A stretch of DNA of 41,070 nucleotides, from contig CAIYUC010000240.1 in the NCBI GenBank assembly GCA_903929315.1, positions 1 through 41,070 of the forward strand, written 5' to 3'. The notes beneath the pieces are model-generated. The model saw only the letters and a list, made by a program, of their open reading frames with translations, made no database searches and was not told the origin of the DNA. Every line of letters begins with the position of its first letter. The stretch's first letter is position 1. The DNA comes from an uncultured Bacteroidales bacterium (lineage in GTDB: Bacteria; Bacteroidota; Bacteroidia; Bacteroidales; FEN-979). A program made the translations under genes and the position numbers. This document shows positions 17,232 through 26,507 of the stretch, one piece after another.

Positions 17232-20054
17232 TTATTTCTTTTCGGGTTTCAGGACAACCCTGAGGTAATGATCTGGCCGGAAATAGGTATTTGCCGCCTG
17301 TTGGAGTTCAGGAACTGTAACCGCACGGACCCTGTCTTTAAAATCAAGGATCGATGCCGGATCCGTCTTATCAAAATACAGTGATTCGATTTTCCCCAGC
17401 CAGAAATTATTTTTTTCAAGATCTGTTTCCCTGGCTCTTATCAGGGTTTCCTGGGCTTTTTCCAGATCCACTGCGGTCGGTCCGTTTTTTCTTATTTTTT
17501 TCATTTCACCAAAAACAGCTTTCGAGAGTTTGTTTGCATTTTTTGGCGAGCAGCCGAATAATACCCCAAGCTGGTAATCAGAGTGTGGATAATGTTCCGG
17601 CCTCAGCATGATCTGTGGAGAATAAACGCCACTCATCTTTTCCCTGATCACCTCAATAAGCTTGATAGAAAGTATCTCTTTCAGCATGGATAATTCGAGT
17701 AGGTTTTTTGGATTCCAATCCAGGTCTTCCGACATCACAATACCAACCATACCCTGCGGCTCTGTTCCTTTTAAAACTGTTAAATTGGTAATTCCTTTTC
17801 TGAATTTCGGATAGATATCTTTCCAGGTTTTGCCACGATGCAATGAAGGAAGACTACCGAAATATTTTTCGATCATGGGAGTGATGGAATCGATAGTAAA
17901 ATTCCCTACAAGGAAAAATTTGAAATCACTTGCATCGGAGAACAGTTCCTTGTAGATTTTATAAGCCATTTCCAGTTTAATCGTCTCTAACTGACTAACG
18001 GTTGGTATAATGATTAATCTTGGATAATCAGGGAAAGCAGACTTGAACAGGGTGTCATAGAACGTCATGATGGGATTGGATTTCATAAACATCATCTGGT
18101 TTTCCATTTGAGAAATAAATGCTTTGAAGGCTGTCGTATCTTTACGGGGGCCTTTAATATAAAGGTATACCAGTTGCATCAGTGTTTCAAGGTCTTTTGG
18201 AGAAGCATTTCCATGAAAACCCTGTTTAACATCATCTATGTATGGACTGATCTCCAGATTTTTCCCTTTCAGTTTCTTCTCGAGTTCTATATTATCGAAA
18301 TTCCCTGCGCCACTTTGATCAATGATCCTGGCAGCGTAATTTCCGGACATGAAGATATTGTCAGGGCAAATCGATGTTCCGCCAAGACTGTATCCTGAAA
18401 CCAGGATCTCATCGTTTTTAAAGGAAGTTGGTTTAAGAACCACTTTGACCCCATTGGATAAAGTAAGTTCAGTAAATCCAAGCTCTTTATTTTCAATTTT
18501 ATTAGTGATTTTTCCTCCCGGCAGGTCCCCGGAAACCAGAGATTCTTCTTTGTATTTATCTATGTATGGCTGAAGGTCGCTGGTTTTTGATTTTTTTATA
18601 ATGTTAAGCACTTGATCAGTAGTTGGAACGGTCACGTTGTCTTTTTCCGGCGCTGTGATAACCATTGCCATATTATCATCCGTAACCCACTGCTTAGCTA
18701 AGGCGTTTATCTCTTCCAGTTTGATGTCGGGGAGTAAAGTTTTCACATATTTAAATGCTTTCTGCGACCCCGGGATAGGATCACCGGATAAAAAGTTATC
18801 CACATATTCATTGGTTAATCTTAAGGATTCCGTTTTATCGAATTCCTTTGCATTCTTTTCATATTCACTATACATCTCTTCTTTCTGGCGATTCAACTCA
18901 GTCTGAGTGAACCCAAAACGTTTTACCCTTTCATTTTCAGCCAGGATGGTCGTGAGAGCTTTATCTATCTGATTTTCCTTTGACATGGTCCAGATAATGT
19001 AAGCATCCTTTGTTCTTGCCAGGAACCGGCCATAATAAGAATTAGCATAAACATAAGGCGATTCGGGTTTCTGGCTGATTTCCCCAAAACGGTTATTCAA
19101 CATGCTGGTATATAATTCGGCCAGGATTTTATCCCTGAAATCACCAAGGTTTTTTTCCGGCTTTAAAGGATGTTTATAAAAAACGGAAATGGAATTTTCG
19201 GTAGCTTCTTTATCCGTGGTAATGGCAATCAAAGGTTCGCTATTGGCGGGAATATCATAATTTGTACGTTGTTTTTCACCCGATGGGTTCGATATTCCTG
19301 AAAAGTGTGCTTTTATCCTGGCTTCTACTTTTGCAGGATCGATGTCTCCAACGATGATTACAGCTTGCAGATCAGGCCTGTACCAGTCTTTATAGAAATC
19401 TTTGAGAACTTCATGATTAAAATTCCCGATGATCTCAGGCTTCCCGATGGGTAGTCGTATGGCGTAACGGGAATCTTTAAAGATCACCGGTAAATATCTT
19501 TTCATCATGCGGTCATCGGCCCCAAGTCCAAGTCTCCATTCTTCCATTACGACTCCACGTTCCTTGTCGATCTCTTTTCCATCTAATAGTGCATTGTGGG
19601 CCCAGTCTTCGAGCACCTGGTATCCCTTTTCGATAAGGGCAGAATCATCCGTTGGAAGCTGAACCATATATACCGTTTCATCAAAACTGGTATAAGCATT
19701 TATATCGGCTCCGAATTTAACCCCGGTCTTTTGCAGAAAATCAATAAGCTGATTTTTTGGGAAAGTTTTTGTACCATTGAAATTCATGTGCTCCATAAAA
19801 TGAGCCAGCCCCTGTTGATCATTATTTTCCAAAACCGATCCGGCATTTACGACCAGGCGCAACTCAACTCGTTTTTCAGGTTTATGGTTCTGGCGTATAT
19901 AATATACCAGACCATTGTCAAGTTTCCCGATCTTGATATTCGGATCAACCGCAATCGGAGTTGTCAAATCAATGGTCGTTGATTGACCAAATAATGTTAC
20001 TGCCGCTGAAAAACAAAAGATCAGCAGCAAAGCTTTTAAAGTCATATTTTTCAT
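17232..20054 (-). CDS. M16 (insulinase-type) zinc metallopeptidase
   Basis: The 940-residue protein has a signal peptide (cleavage near LFGQS) and two M16 halves. The inverted zinc motif HxxEH is His85-Glu88-His89 in GLAHFMEHMNFNGT, and the third ligand is Glu165. The second half (from about residue 540, ELTLSNGVKVVLKPTSFKND) lacks the motif, as usual for the inactive partner domain. The length fits the large fused, exported type common in Bacteroidota and related to PqqL. It probably degrades peptides in the periplasm. It lies directly upstream of smpB, with no intergenic space. Confidence 0.93.
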   Translation of the reverse strand: MKNMTLKALLLIFCFSAAVTLFGQSTTIDLTTPIAVDPNIKIGKLDNGLVYYIRQNHKPEKRVELRLVVNAGSVLENNDQQGLAHFMEHMNFNGTKTFPKNQLIDFLQKTGVKFGADINAYTSFDETVYMVQLPTDDSALIEKGYQVLEDWAHNALLDGKEIDKERGVVMEEWRLGLGADDRMMKRYLPVIFKDSRYAIRLPIGKPEIIGNFNHEVLKDFYKDWYRPDLQAVIIVGDIDPAKVEARIKAHFSGISNPSGEKQRTNYDIPANSEPLIAITTDKEATENSISVFYKHPLKPEKNLGDFRDKILAELYTSMLNNRFGEISQKPESPYVYANSYYGRFLARTKDAYIIWTMSKENQIDKALTTILAENERVKRFGFTQTELNRQKEEMYSEYEKNAKEFDKTESLRLTNEYVDNFLSGDPIPGSQKAFKYVKTLLPDIKLEEINALAKQWVTDDNMAMVITAPEKDNVTVPTTDQVLNIIKKSKTSDLQPYIDKYKEESLVSGDLPGGKITNKIENKELGFTELTLSNGVKVVLKPTSFKNDEILVSGYSLGGTSICPDNIFMSGNYAARIIDQSGAGNFDNIELEKKLKGKNLEISPYIDDVKQGFHGNASPKDLETLMQLVYLYIKGPRKDTTAFKAFISQMENQMMFMKSNPIMTFYDTLFKSAFPDYPRLIIIPTVSQLETIKLEMAYKIYKELFSDASDFKFFLVGNFTIDSITPMIEKYFGSLPSLHRGKTWKDIYPKFRKGITNLTVLKGTEPQGMVGIVMSEDLDWNPKNLLELSMLKEILSIKLIEVIREKMSGVYSPQIMLRPEHYPHSDYQLGVLFGCSPKNANKLSKAVFGEMKKIRKNGPTAVDLEKAQETLIRARETDLEKNNFWLGKIESLYFDKTDPASILDFKDRVRAVTVPELQQAANTYFRPDHYLRVVLKPEKK

Positions 20055-20178
20055 AGGATGAAGTTAAAAAGTTATAAAAAGAGAATTATCTGCAAGTTTA
20101 GCATTTTTTGCGGATTCCACAAATTTTTAAAACAATTTAAATTATTGCATGATTATATCCCGGGTAAACTCTTATTTA

Positions 20179-20250
20179 GTCACAAAGTCACAAAGTCACA
20201 AAGTCACAAAGTCACAAAGTAACAAAGTAACAAAGTAACAAAGTTATAAA
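20179..20250. repeat. 8-bp tandem repeat, nine units
   Basis: Five copies of GTCACAAA are followed by three copies of GTAACAAA and one degenerate GTTATAAA. The gradient of variants suggests growth by slippage after point changes. Confidence 0.95.
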
Positions 20251-20262
20251 TCAAGTATAACA

Positions 20263-20303
20263 ATTCCCCTCCCTGTTTTGGGGAGGGGTAAGGGGAGGGG
20301 AAT
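20263..20303. repeat. C-rich/G-rich inverted repeat
   Basis: ATTCCCCTCCC (20263-20273) pairs exactly with GGGAGGGGAAT (20293-20303). A second G-rich copy, GGGGAGGGG, lies in the loop (20280-20288) and offers an alternative pairing. It may act as a terminator-like structure between the receptor gene and the M16 gene, but there is no U-tract. Confidence 0.65.
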
Positions 20304-20306
20304 CGT

Positions 20307-20334
20307 TTTTGAATTTTGAATTTTGCATTTTGAA
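20307..20334. repeat. Four-unit 7-bp array at receptor stop codon
   Basis: Four units of TTTTGAA (third unit TTTTGCA) fill exactly 28 bp and end directly at the stop codon of the minus-strand TonB receptor gene. Confidence 0.85.
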
Positions 20335-22785
20335 TTAAATTTTAAATGTTATCCCGAAAAGGAAATTTATCAGCGCCTGGGGTGAATATCCATTTGATTC
20401 AGCTTCTTTTCCGGCATAGATATAAGGGTAAACCCAGGCATTCGTTTCATATTTTTCACTAAAGATATTGTTTATCAGCAGGGTGAAACCAATTTCTTTG
20501 ATAAGTTTCGTTTTTATGTCATACCCGATGGCAATGTTGTTAACAAAATAAGGATCGAGTATCCTTTCTCCATTTGAAGTATTGTCAATAAATTGCTTGC
20601 CTACATAGGAGGAAGACAAAGTTAAATGGAGGTTCTTGCAGGGTTTGAAGGTGATAATATTTTTCAGTACCATTTCTGGAGAAAAGGAAAGGTCCGTTTT
20701 TCCCAGGGAACGACTTATCTGACCTGTAAAATTATAAGCGGAATCATAATTGTCAATATATTGAGTGAAATCTAATATCTTATTCTCACTCAAAGTCGTG
20801 TTGAAACTCCACTTCAGCCATTTAAAAATATTAGCACCCGCCGTGAGTTCGATACCTCTCCTGTAGCTATGCGGAACATTGGTCATGATCGCTTCTCCTA
20901 CACTGTTGATCATTCCCGTCAATACCAGCTGACTGATATAATCCATATAATAAATATTTGCACCGGCGGTGAAATTGGGGAGCCTGAAGTTATAACCCAA
21001 TTCATAATCGTACATCGTTTCATCTACCGGCATATGATTATTTTCAGCAACCTCGTAATTATTGCGGTTCGGTTCACGATGACCTATGGCAAAAGAAAAA
21101 TAAATATTTTGCTTGTCATTGATATCAAAGTAAACGCCGGCTTTAGGATTGAAAAAGTTGAATCTATGCAACTGGTCAAGATTCCGCAAATCCTCCAGCG
21201 TTCCTTCAATTTTATAATAGATGTTCCTGTATTGAAGATCTGCAAAGAGGTTGAGTTTCTTCAGAACCTGATAACTGACTTTTGCAAAGACATTGAAATC
21301 CCTTTTACTTCCTGTACTATAATACCAATTCCTCTCATTATCGCCATCCGAGGCATATTCCGCCCAAATAACTTTCCCGTAATGTTTCCCGCAGTAATCA
21401 TTCCATGCGCCTCCAAGGGTTAATTTTACTTTGTTGTTTGGATTATAATTTGCTGAAAATGTAAATCCATAAAAATCATTGTTGAGCCATTTCTGATTGA
21501 TTAAGTTGGTATGAGTTATTGTATCATTTCCAAGTATAATGTTATTCAGATTATAATCCGAAAAAGACTGATTCTGTTCATAATTTTCATAATACCCATA
21601 CCCTTTTGTATAATGGATTGCTGCATTTATATTGATTTTCCTTGTTATTTCCTGTGAGAAAATAAGCTGGTAGTGTGTTTGTGCATAGTTATCTGTCTGG
21701 TTATCATAATAAGCGATATTGCCGTTTTTATCGATATATTCACCTGACGGATTATAAGTCCGGTTGGTTGCCAAAGAATCTTTTGGCACATATTCCCAGG
21801 CCTGGTAAGTCTTTTCATATCCTGACAATACATTAAATTTCAAGGTTGTCTTCTTTCCGAAAAAACCACCTGAAAGATAAAATGATGTAAGCTTTGAATA
21901 TGCACGGTCGATATAACCGTCGGAAGTGATTCGGGAAATCCTCCCGTCGAAAGAGAATTTATTGTTCATTAAACCTGTGCCAAACCGGAAAGTATTTTTA
22001 AAGGTATTGAAAGAACCGGCCGAGCTGTTTAATTCGCCGTACGGATCCGGATTAAGAGGAGTAGTCTGAATGTTAATTGTGGCCCCAAATGCGCCGGCTC
22101 CATTAGTGGAAGTCCCCACCCCACGTTGGATCTGGATATTGTCTGAAGATGATGCCAGATCGGGAAGGTCGACAAACCAAACCCCTTGGGACTCCGGATC
22201 ATTCAATGGAATACCGTTGATTGTCACATTGATCCTTGTAAGGTCGGTCCCCCTGATATTAATTCCCGTATACCCGACCCCTGTGCCGGCATCTGATGTT
22301 ACCACAACAGAAGGTGTATTATCGAGGATGTATGGCAGATCCTGTCCAAGGTTTACTTCCCCGATTTCCGGAAGACTGATAAAAGAATAGGTCGTAGGTG
22401 TTTTCTTCTGAGCCCTGGTTGCAATTATATTTACTTCTTCCCCAAGGATTGCACTGGTCTCCATATTGAAATCCAATATAGTATCTTTCTTTATCCAAAA
22501 ATCCATTCTGATTGTTCTGAATCCCATGAACGAAAGTCTCACAAGGCATTCTCCCGGTTTCAGATCATGAATAGAATAGTATCCTTTATCATCACTGGTG
22601 GTTGAAATGAAGGTGTTCTCAATAGTGATATTCGCTCCTGTTAAAGGTTTTCCGTAGTCTTTATCCCTGATAATCCCGCTTAATGTAACTTGGGCAAATC
22701 CGTAATTGGTAAAAGCAAGTAACCAGAAGCCGATAACCCATGACATTTTAACTGAGGACCTGGTGAATAGATTTTTCTTGAACAT
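20335..22785 (-). CDS. TonB-dependent receptor, TPP-riboswitch controlled
   Basis: The 816-residue outer-membrane receptor starts with a signal peptide (cleavage near NYGFAQ). A CarboxypepD_reg-like domain follows (VTLSGIIRDKDYGKPLTGAN through GYYSIHDLKPGE). Next is a plug domain with LPEIGEVNLGQDLPYILDNTPSVVV and NIRGTDLTRINVTINGIPLND. A 22-strand-type barrel ends in INFLFGITFKI. The ATG at 22785 is preferred to one at 22824 because it directly opens the basic signal-peptide start. A TPP riboswitch lies upstream on the same strand. The receptor therefore probably imports thiamin, a phosphate ester of it or a precursor. No inner-membrane thiamin transporter is adjacent. Confidence 0.92.
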   Translation of the reverse strand: MFKKNLFTRSSVKMSWVIGFWLLAFTNYGFAQVTLSGIIRDKDYGKPLTGANITIENTFISTTSDDKGYYSIHDLKPGECLVRLSFMGFRTIRMDFWIKKDTILDFNMETSAILGEEVNIIATRAQKKTPTTYSFISLPEIGEVNLGQDLPYILDNTPSVVVTSDAGTGVGYTGINIRGTDLTRINVTINGIPLNDPESQGVWFVDLPDLASSSDNIQIQRGVGTSTNGAGAFGATINIQTTPLNPDPYGELNSSAGSFNTFKNTFRFGTGLMNNKFSFDGRISRITSDGYIDRAYSKLTSFYLSGGFFGKKTTLKFNVLSGYEKTYQAWEYVPKDSLATNRTYNPSGEYIDKNGNIAYYDNQTDNYAQTHYQLIFSQEITRKININAAIHYTKGYGYYENYEQNQSFSDYNLNNIILGNDTITHTNLINQKWLNNDFYGFTFSANYNPNNKVKLTLGGAWNDYCGKHYGKVIWAEYASDGDNERNWYYSTGSKRDFNVFAKVSYQVLKKLNLFADLQYRNIYYKIEGTLEDLRNLDQLHRFNFFNPKAGVYFDINDKQNIYFSFAIGHREPNRNNYEVAENNHMPVDETMYDYELGYNFRLPNFTAGANIYYMDYISQLVLTGMINSVGEAIMTNVPHSYRRGIELTAGANIFKWLKWSFNTTLSENKILDFTQYIDNYDSAYNFTGQISRSLGKTDLSFSPEMVLKNIITFKPCKNLHLTLSSSYVGKQFIDNTSNGERILDPYFVNNIAIGYDIKTKLIKEIGFTLLINNIFSEKYETNAWVYPYIYAGKEAESNGYSPQALINFLFGITFKI

Positions 22786-22856
22786 ACGATTGATTTTAAA
22801 GATGAATTCAACTTTTACAATCAATCAATAGAGGAATGTTGATGTAGCGTTTATGG

Positions 22857-22934
22857 CCAGTCCCTACGCCGGCATTATCCGGATCAGGTTCAAAGAGTAT
22901 AATCTCAGCCCTTGTATTATGGCACCCCTATTGG
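22857..22934 (-). promoter_or_regulatory. TPP riboswitch (THI element)
   Basis: On the minus strand, the conserved blocks appear in the right order: AGGGGTGCC, then GGGCTGAGAT, then ACCTGATCCGGATAATGCC and GGCGTAGGGA. P1 can form between CCAAT and ACTGG. These are the pyrimidine-sensing (CTGAGA) and diphosphate-sensing blocks of the TPP aptamer. The aptamer ends 71 nt before the receptor start codon. In Gram-negative bacteria control is usually by blocking translation; no strong terminator is visible in the leader. Confidence 0.95.
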
Positions 22935-22943
22935 AAAGATGAA

Positions 22944-22951
22944 CAAAGGTA
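22944..22951 (-). promoter_or_regulatory. -7 box for riboswitch and receptor
   Basis: The minus strand reads TACCTTTG, a match to TAnnTTTG, 9 bp before the riboswitch 5' edge. It lies 11 bp from the divergent aroQ -7 box. Confidence 0.55.
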
Positions 22952-22962
22952 ATAAATATTTG

Positions 22963-22970
22963 TAAATTTG
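22963..22970 (+). promoter_or_regulatory. -7 box before aroQ
   Basis: TAAATTTG matches TAnnTTTG and ends 19 bp before the aroQ start codon. It is back to back with the riboswitch promoter, so polymerase binding at one may hinder the other. Confidence 0.5.
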
Positions 22971-22989
22971 TATCATATTAGTTCAATCC

Positions 22990-23412
22990 ATGAAGCTTAT
23001 AATCATCAACGGTCCGAATCTTAATTTACTGGGTACCAGGGAAACAGAAATATATGGCAGTAGAACATTCGGATCATACCTGAAGAAACTGAGGAAGTTT
23101 TATCCGGACTTTCAAATTGAATATTACCAAAGTAATATAGAAGGAGAGATTATTACTGCTATTCAAAAGGCGGGCTTTCTCTATGATGGTATCATTCTGA
23201 ATGCAGGCGGTTATTCTCATACATCAGTTTCCATAGCAGATTCTATTAAAGCCGTAACTGCTCCTGTGGTTGAGGTACACATCTCAAATATTTTTGCCCG
23301 TGAGGCATTCCGGCATACTTCCTTGCTGGCACCCTATATTAAAGGCAGTATTATAGGGTTTGGCCTTGAATCTTACAGACTGGCCGTTGAATCTTTTAAA
23401 CAGATACCGTGA
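22990..23412 (+). CDS. aroQ: Type II 3-dehydroquinate dehydratase
   Basis: AroQ converts 3-dehydroquinate to 3-dehydroshikimate in the shikimate pathway. The 140-residue protein shows the type II signature from the first residues (IIINGPNLNLLGTRETEIYG). The substrate-binding loop LNAGGYSHTSVSIADSI and the catalytic His region EVHISNIFAREAFRHTS follow. The length is typical of this small dodecameric enzyme. No other shikimate genes are adjacent. Confidence 0.96.
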   Translation: MKLIIINGPNLNLLGTRETEIYGSRTFGSYLKKLRKFYPDFQIEYYQSNIEGEIITAIQKAGFLYDGIILNAGGYSHTSVSIADSIKAVTAPVVEVHISNIFAREAFRHTSLLAPYIKGSIIGFGLESYRLAVESFKQIP

Positions 23413-23424
23413 AAGGACGATCTG

Positions 23425-24444
23425 TTAGTGCGTAAACTTTTTTGGATCAAGATCACTGAATTTCTTCTTTCCCCTGAGGAAGTATTCGAATACAATATTT
23501 TTACTGTAGACATTAATGAGTGGCCCCTGCTTAAGGAGTTTACGTTTTGCTTTCGTCTTGCTCAGGGTTGAATAGAAACTCAGATGTGCTCTTGACACTG
23601 CCCAAAAATCTTTAAAACCTGCTGTAAATAAAAATTTCAATGCTGCAATTCCATCAAGAATCAGCCGTTTGGCAAAGACTTCAAACAGCAGGTTATCCGG
23701 CAGGTTTTTATATAGAAGAAGACAATTATTACGGAAATTATAATATGTTTTTCTCCAGGATATTTTCGGGAGAGTTCCTCCTCCTATATGATAAACGGTA
23801 GAATCGGGGCAATACATAATTTTATATCCCTGATTTTTCAACCGCCAGCAAAAATCGATTTCTTCCATATGTGCAAAAAAATCCGCATCGAATCCACCGA
23901 TTTCATGATAAAGGCGTGATCTGACGAAGATGCAGGCACCTGTTGCCCAGAAAATTTCAACCGGGTCATCATATTGTGCATGGTCTTCTTCAATGTTAAG
24001 GAATATTCTCCCCCGGCAAAAGGGATACCCGTATTTATCGATGAATCCACCTGCTGCTCCGGCATATTCAAATTTTGAACGGTTTATATAAGAACGGATC
24101 TTTGGCTGGCAGGCACCAATCAGTGGATCCTGATCCATCATTAGAATGACCGGGCGTATCCAGTCTTTAGTTACTTCAATATCTGAATTCAGTAAGACAT
24201 AATACTCTGCATCAACTTGTTTCAAGGCTGCATTATAACCTCCGGCAAATCCTTCGTTTCTTTGATTCCGAATAATACGGATTTCGGGGTATTGCATTTG
24301 CAGGAATTCAATGGAATCATCGGTTGATGCGTTGTCAGCAACAATGATATTTGCTTCTCCCTGGCTGTGTTCTATAAGGGGAGGAAGGAATTTTTCAAGA
24401 AATTTCTTACTGTTCCAGTTAAGTATAACGACAGCAACACGCAT
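23425..24444 (-). CDS. Family-2 glycosyltransferase
   Basis: The 339-residue GT2 enzyme has the motifs VVILNWNSKKFL, DNASTDDSIEFL, LLNSDIEV and HMEEIDFCWRLKNQGY. This pattern resembles WbbL-type rhamnosyltransferases of O-antigen or cell-surface glycan synthesis. There is no long membrane domain, in contrast to the GT2 fusion at 6682-8652. The ATG at 24444 is chosen over the TTG one codon upstream. It converges on aroQ with a 12-bp gap. Donor and acceptor are unknown. Confidence 0.9.
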   Translation of the reverse strand: MRVAVVILNWNSKKFLEKFLPPLIEHSQGEANIIVADNASTDDSIEFLQMQYPEIRIIRNQRNEGFAGGYNAALKQVDAEYYVLLNSDIEVTKDWIRPVILMMDQDPLIGACQPKIRSYINRSKFEYAGAAGGFIDKYGYPFCRGRIFLNIEEDHAQYDDPVEIFWATGACIFVRSRLYHEIGGFDADFFAHMEEIDFCWRLKNQGYKIMYCPDSTVYHIGGGTLPKISWRKTYYNFRNNCLLLYKNLPDNLLFEVFAKRLILDGIAALKFLFTAGFKDFWAVSRAHLSFYSTLSKTKAKRKLLKQGPLINVYSKNIVFEYFLRGKKKFSDLDPKKFTH

Positions 24445-24447
24445 CAA

Positions 24448-24750
24448 TAAAGATTTATAAGTTAAATTTCAGGGATCATTTGGATTGTCGAATAAAAAGC
24501 AAGCATTAAAAAAACACGTACAAAAGAGTGAATAGCAGAAAAATTACTATCATACTCTTTTAATTTCTGTCATTCCATCTAAATTCCTTTATAACCTCTG
24601 TATTTTAAAATGGTAAATGCACTCTATCAGGCCAATCCTGTTTTAGAGTGTAAAAATAGTAATAATTCCGGGTTTATGGATGAAAAAACAAAACCCTCAA
24701 TTCAATATTGAGGGTTTATTCTGATAGCAGACATATTAAAACCCCTTTAA
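24448..24750. other. Intergenic region, one terminator
   Basis: This gap of about 300 bp is AT-rich. It holds the hairpin at 24691-24717 near the GWxTD gene's 3' end. No coding sequence, RNA gene or clear promoter was identified in the rest. Confidence 0.5.
24691..24717 (-). terminator. Hairpin terminator after GWxTD gene
   Basis: AAACCCTCAAT (24691-24701) pairs perfectly with ATTGAGGGTTT (24707-24717) around a 5-nt loop. On the minus strand the stem is followed by a T-rich run, which suits termination of the GWxTD transcript 34 bp after its stop codon. Confidence 0.75.
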
Positions 24751-26211
24751 TTAATTAGGGAGGTCCCAATAATCTTTTGCAAAATCACCCCAGGAATTGA
24801 TAGTTTCTGTATCCTGAAGATCGATATGTTGTTCAATTCTGTTCCGAAGATCGATCTGCCAGTGTGGATTATTAATTTCTCCGATCGCATCGGAATGGAT
24901 TAACTGAAAATCGCTCGTAACCATATCGGGCGAATAAAAGACAAACTTTTTGTTCCGTTGATTATTGTTTAATGTATAGTAGTGCCATATCTCGTAAGGG
25001 TAAGTACTGGGTTCACTATATTGTGTGCTTCTGGTATTGGGTGGGCCATATTCAAGGTAAACCCTTCCACGGTCGGATTGATATCCTTTTTTAATCCGTG
25101 TACCGAAATTGACCTGTGTTTTTTTTACCTGATCCAGGTAAGCGAGCCATGCTTTCTCGGGATTCTGAGGATCTCTTCTCAACCAGAAACCAATAAAAAA
25201 TTGTTGTAATGTCTTCAGGTCTGCTTGTTTAAGGGGCCCTTTGATAAATGAGCGTTCCAATCCCGAAGAAATAGGGAATGTGCAATTGATATCTTCTTTT
25301 AAGGTATCCATATTATTTATTCTTTCAACAAATGTGTTTTGGGTATTAAATGCAGTCATGTCAGAATATACAATTTTTGCACCGGGATTGCTTCTTTGGA
25401 AAAACAATTTTCTTGAAGCGATGAGTTCATTTTGCTGATTCCGGGCTTCAATCACGAGGTTATAATTACCAGTGGCCAGGTTTTCAATATTGAATTCGGC
25501 CAGAAGAGGATCAATGGACTTAACATCCGTTTTTTTGGTACGGGCAAATTCAGTCATTTTCATATTATTTTCATAGGCTTCGATGTAATAGCTTAGAAGA
25601 TATTTTTGGCCGGCACCGGGTGTTTTGTCCATATTGTAAAGTTCACAATAAAAGATCAGCTTTTTTTCGATCGAAGGATAGTAATTATATACATACGGAA
25701 CAAGATCATACCCGCTTTTTGTAATGGTTTTCTGAGTTTCACTTTTTCCGTAGGATTGAATCAGCTGAATCCCGGAAAATGAAGATTTATCAATTGGGAA
25801 ATCCACTGACACACTTTGGGTAAAAGGTGTTGGTTTTATTGTTTTATTTTTGTCTGCGAGCTGTATTTCGAAATCATAGGTGCCATTTGGTACGAGAAAA
25901 CGCTGCTCATCTATGAACTGAAAAGAAGTCTTTGTTGTATCATCAATTGCAGGACTGTTCAGTTCGTATTTTTTAAATGCTTTGATTACATCGTTTTGTT
26001 TAAAAGTCATGAGAATATTGACTGTTGCCTGAAATTTACCATTGTCATTTTTCACAAATTTTACTGTATTTCCTGCTATTGTAAGATAGGTCTCAACATA
26101 AGGTCCTTCAGGAGAGTTGAATGTCGAATAGGTCAGAAAGGCCCATAAACTGGTTGCTCCCAGTAAAAAAGGAAGCATCATTACGAATAAGAAAAGAATA
26201 ATTTTTTTCAT
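24751..26211 (-). CDS. GWxTD-domain exported protein
   Basis: The 486-residue protein has a signal peptide or N-terminal membrane segment (MKKIILFLFVMMLPFLLGAT). The C-terminal part (from about residue 330) matches the GWxTD-domain family. It shows LQQFFIGFWLRRDPQNPEKAW, then FGTRIKKGYQSDRGRVYLEY, GPPN and YPYEIWHYY. The first part is a set of beta-rich segments with repeated phrases such as TYDFEIQLADKNK. The family is common in Bacteroidota and Acidobacteria and has no agreed function; envelope or gliding/secretion accessory roles have been suggested. A -7 box lies about 50 bp upstream. No partner genes are adjacent. Confidence 0.85.
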   Translation of the reverse strand: MKKIILFLFVMMLPFLLGATSLWAFLTYSTFNSPEGPYVETYLTIAGNTVKFVKNDNGKFQATVNILMTFKQNDVIKAFKKYELNSPAIDDTTKTSFQFIDEQRFLVPNGTYDFEIQLADKNKTIKPTPFTQSVSVDFPIDKSSFSGIQLIQSYGKSETQKTITKSGYDLVPYVYNYYPSIEKKLIFYCELYNMDKTPGAGQKYLLSYYIEAYENNMKMTEFARTKKTDVKSIDPLLAEFNIENLATGNYNLVIEARNQQNELIASRKLFFQRSNPGAKIVYSDMTAFNTQNTFVERINNMDTLKEDINCTFPISSGLERSFIKGPLKQADLKTLQQFFIGFWLRRDPQNPEKAWLAYLDQVKKTQVNFGTRIKKGYQSDRGRVYLEYGPPNTRSTQYSEPSTYPYEIWHYYTLNNNQRNKKFVFYSPDMVTSDFQLIHSDAIGEINNPHWQIDLRNRIEQHIDLQDTETINSWGDFAKDYWDLPN

Positions 26212-26261
26212 AGCTTTAAATTTTAAAGAATGAAACAGGAGCAGATATCAAAACTGATTCA

Positions 26262-26269
26262 CAAAGATA
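26262..26269 (-). promoter_or_regulatory. -7 box before GWxTD gene
   Basis: The minus strand reads TATCTTTG, matching TAnnTTTG, 50 bp before the GWxTD start codon. Confidence 0.45.
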
Positions 26270-26298
26270 CAAAAAAGGAGGGAAATTATTCGCACACC

Positions 26299-26351
26299 CA
26301 CACTGCCCACACTTCAATCACACCCAAACCCACACCTACTAGCGGAGAGAG
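26299..26351. repeat. Direct repeat copy A, 3' flank of tRNA-Ser(CGA)
   Basis: This 53-bp block is identical to 26508-26560. It covers about 44 bp of CA-rich sequence downstream of the tRNA plus the last bases of the tRNA itself. The spacing between copies is 209 bp. Confidence 0.9.
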
Positions 26352-26429
26352 GGGGATTCGAACCCCCGGATCCCTTACGAGATCAACGGTTTTCGAGACC
26401 GCCCCATTCGACCGCTCTGGCATCTCTCC
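26343..26429 (-). tRNA. tRNA-Ser (CGA)
   Basis: The minus strand folds as a class II tRNA with acceptor GGAGAGA/TCTCTCC, discriminator G and anticodon loop CTCGAAA (anticodon CGA, Ser). The long variable arm pairs GATCTC-type sequence with GGGATC. CCA is not encoded. It lies downstream of tRNA-Ser(UGA) on the same strand. Confidence 0.95.
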
Positions 26430-26507
26430 AATATAGGTGTGGGTTTGAGTTTGAGTGTAGGTGTGGAGTATGGGCATGGGTTGGGGCTCAAACACCTTGC
26501 CCACACT

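Larger units (their letters stand above)
20055..20334. other. Repeat-rich intergenic region
   Basis: This 280-bp gap contains three separate repeats: a nine-unit octamer array, a C-rich/G-rich inverted repeat and a four-unit heptamer array that ends at the TonB receptor stop codon. No gene was seen. Confidence 0.7.

Noticed and set aside
20179-20334. Possible CRISPR array from the repeated octamers and heptamers
   Set aside because: Units are 7-8 bp, directly adjacent, without spacers and without cas genes.
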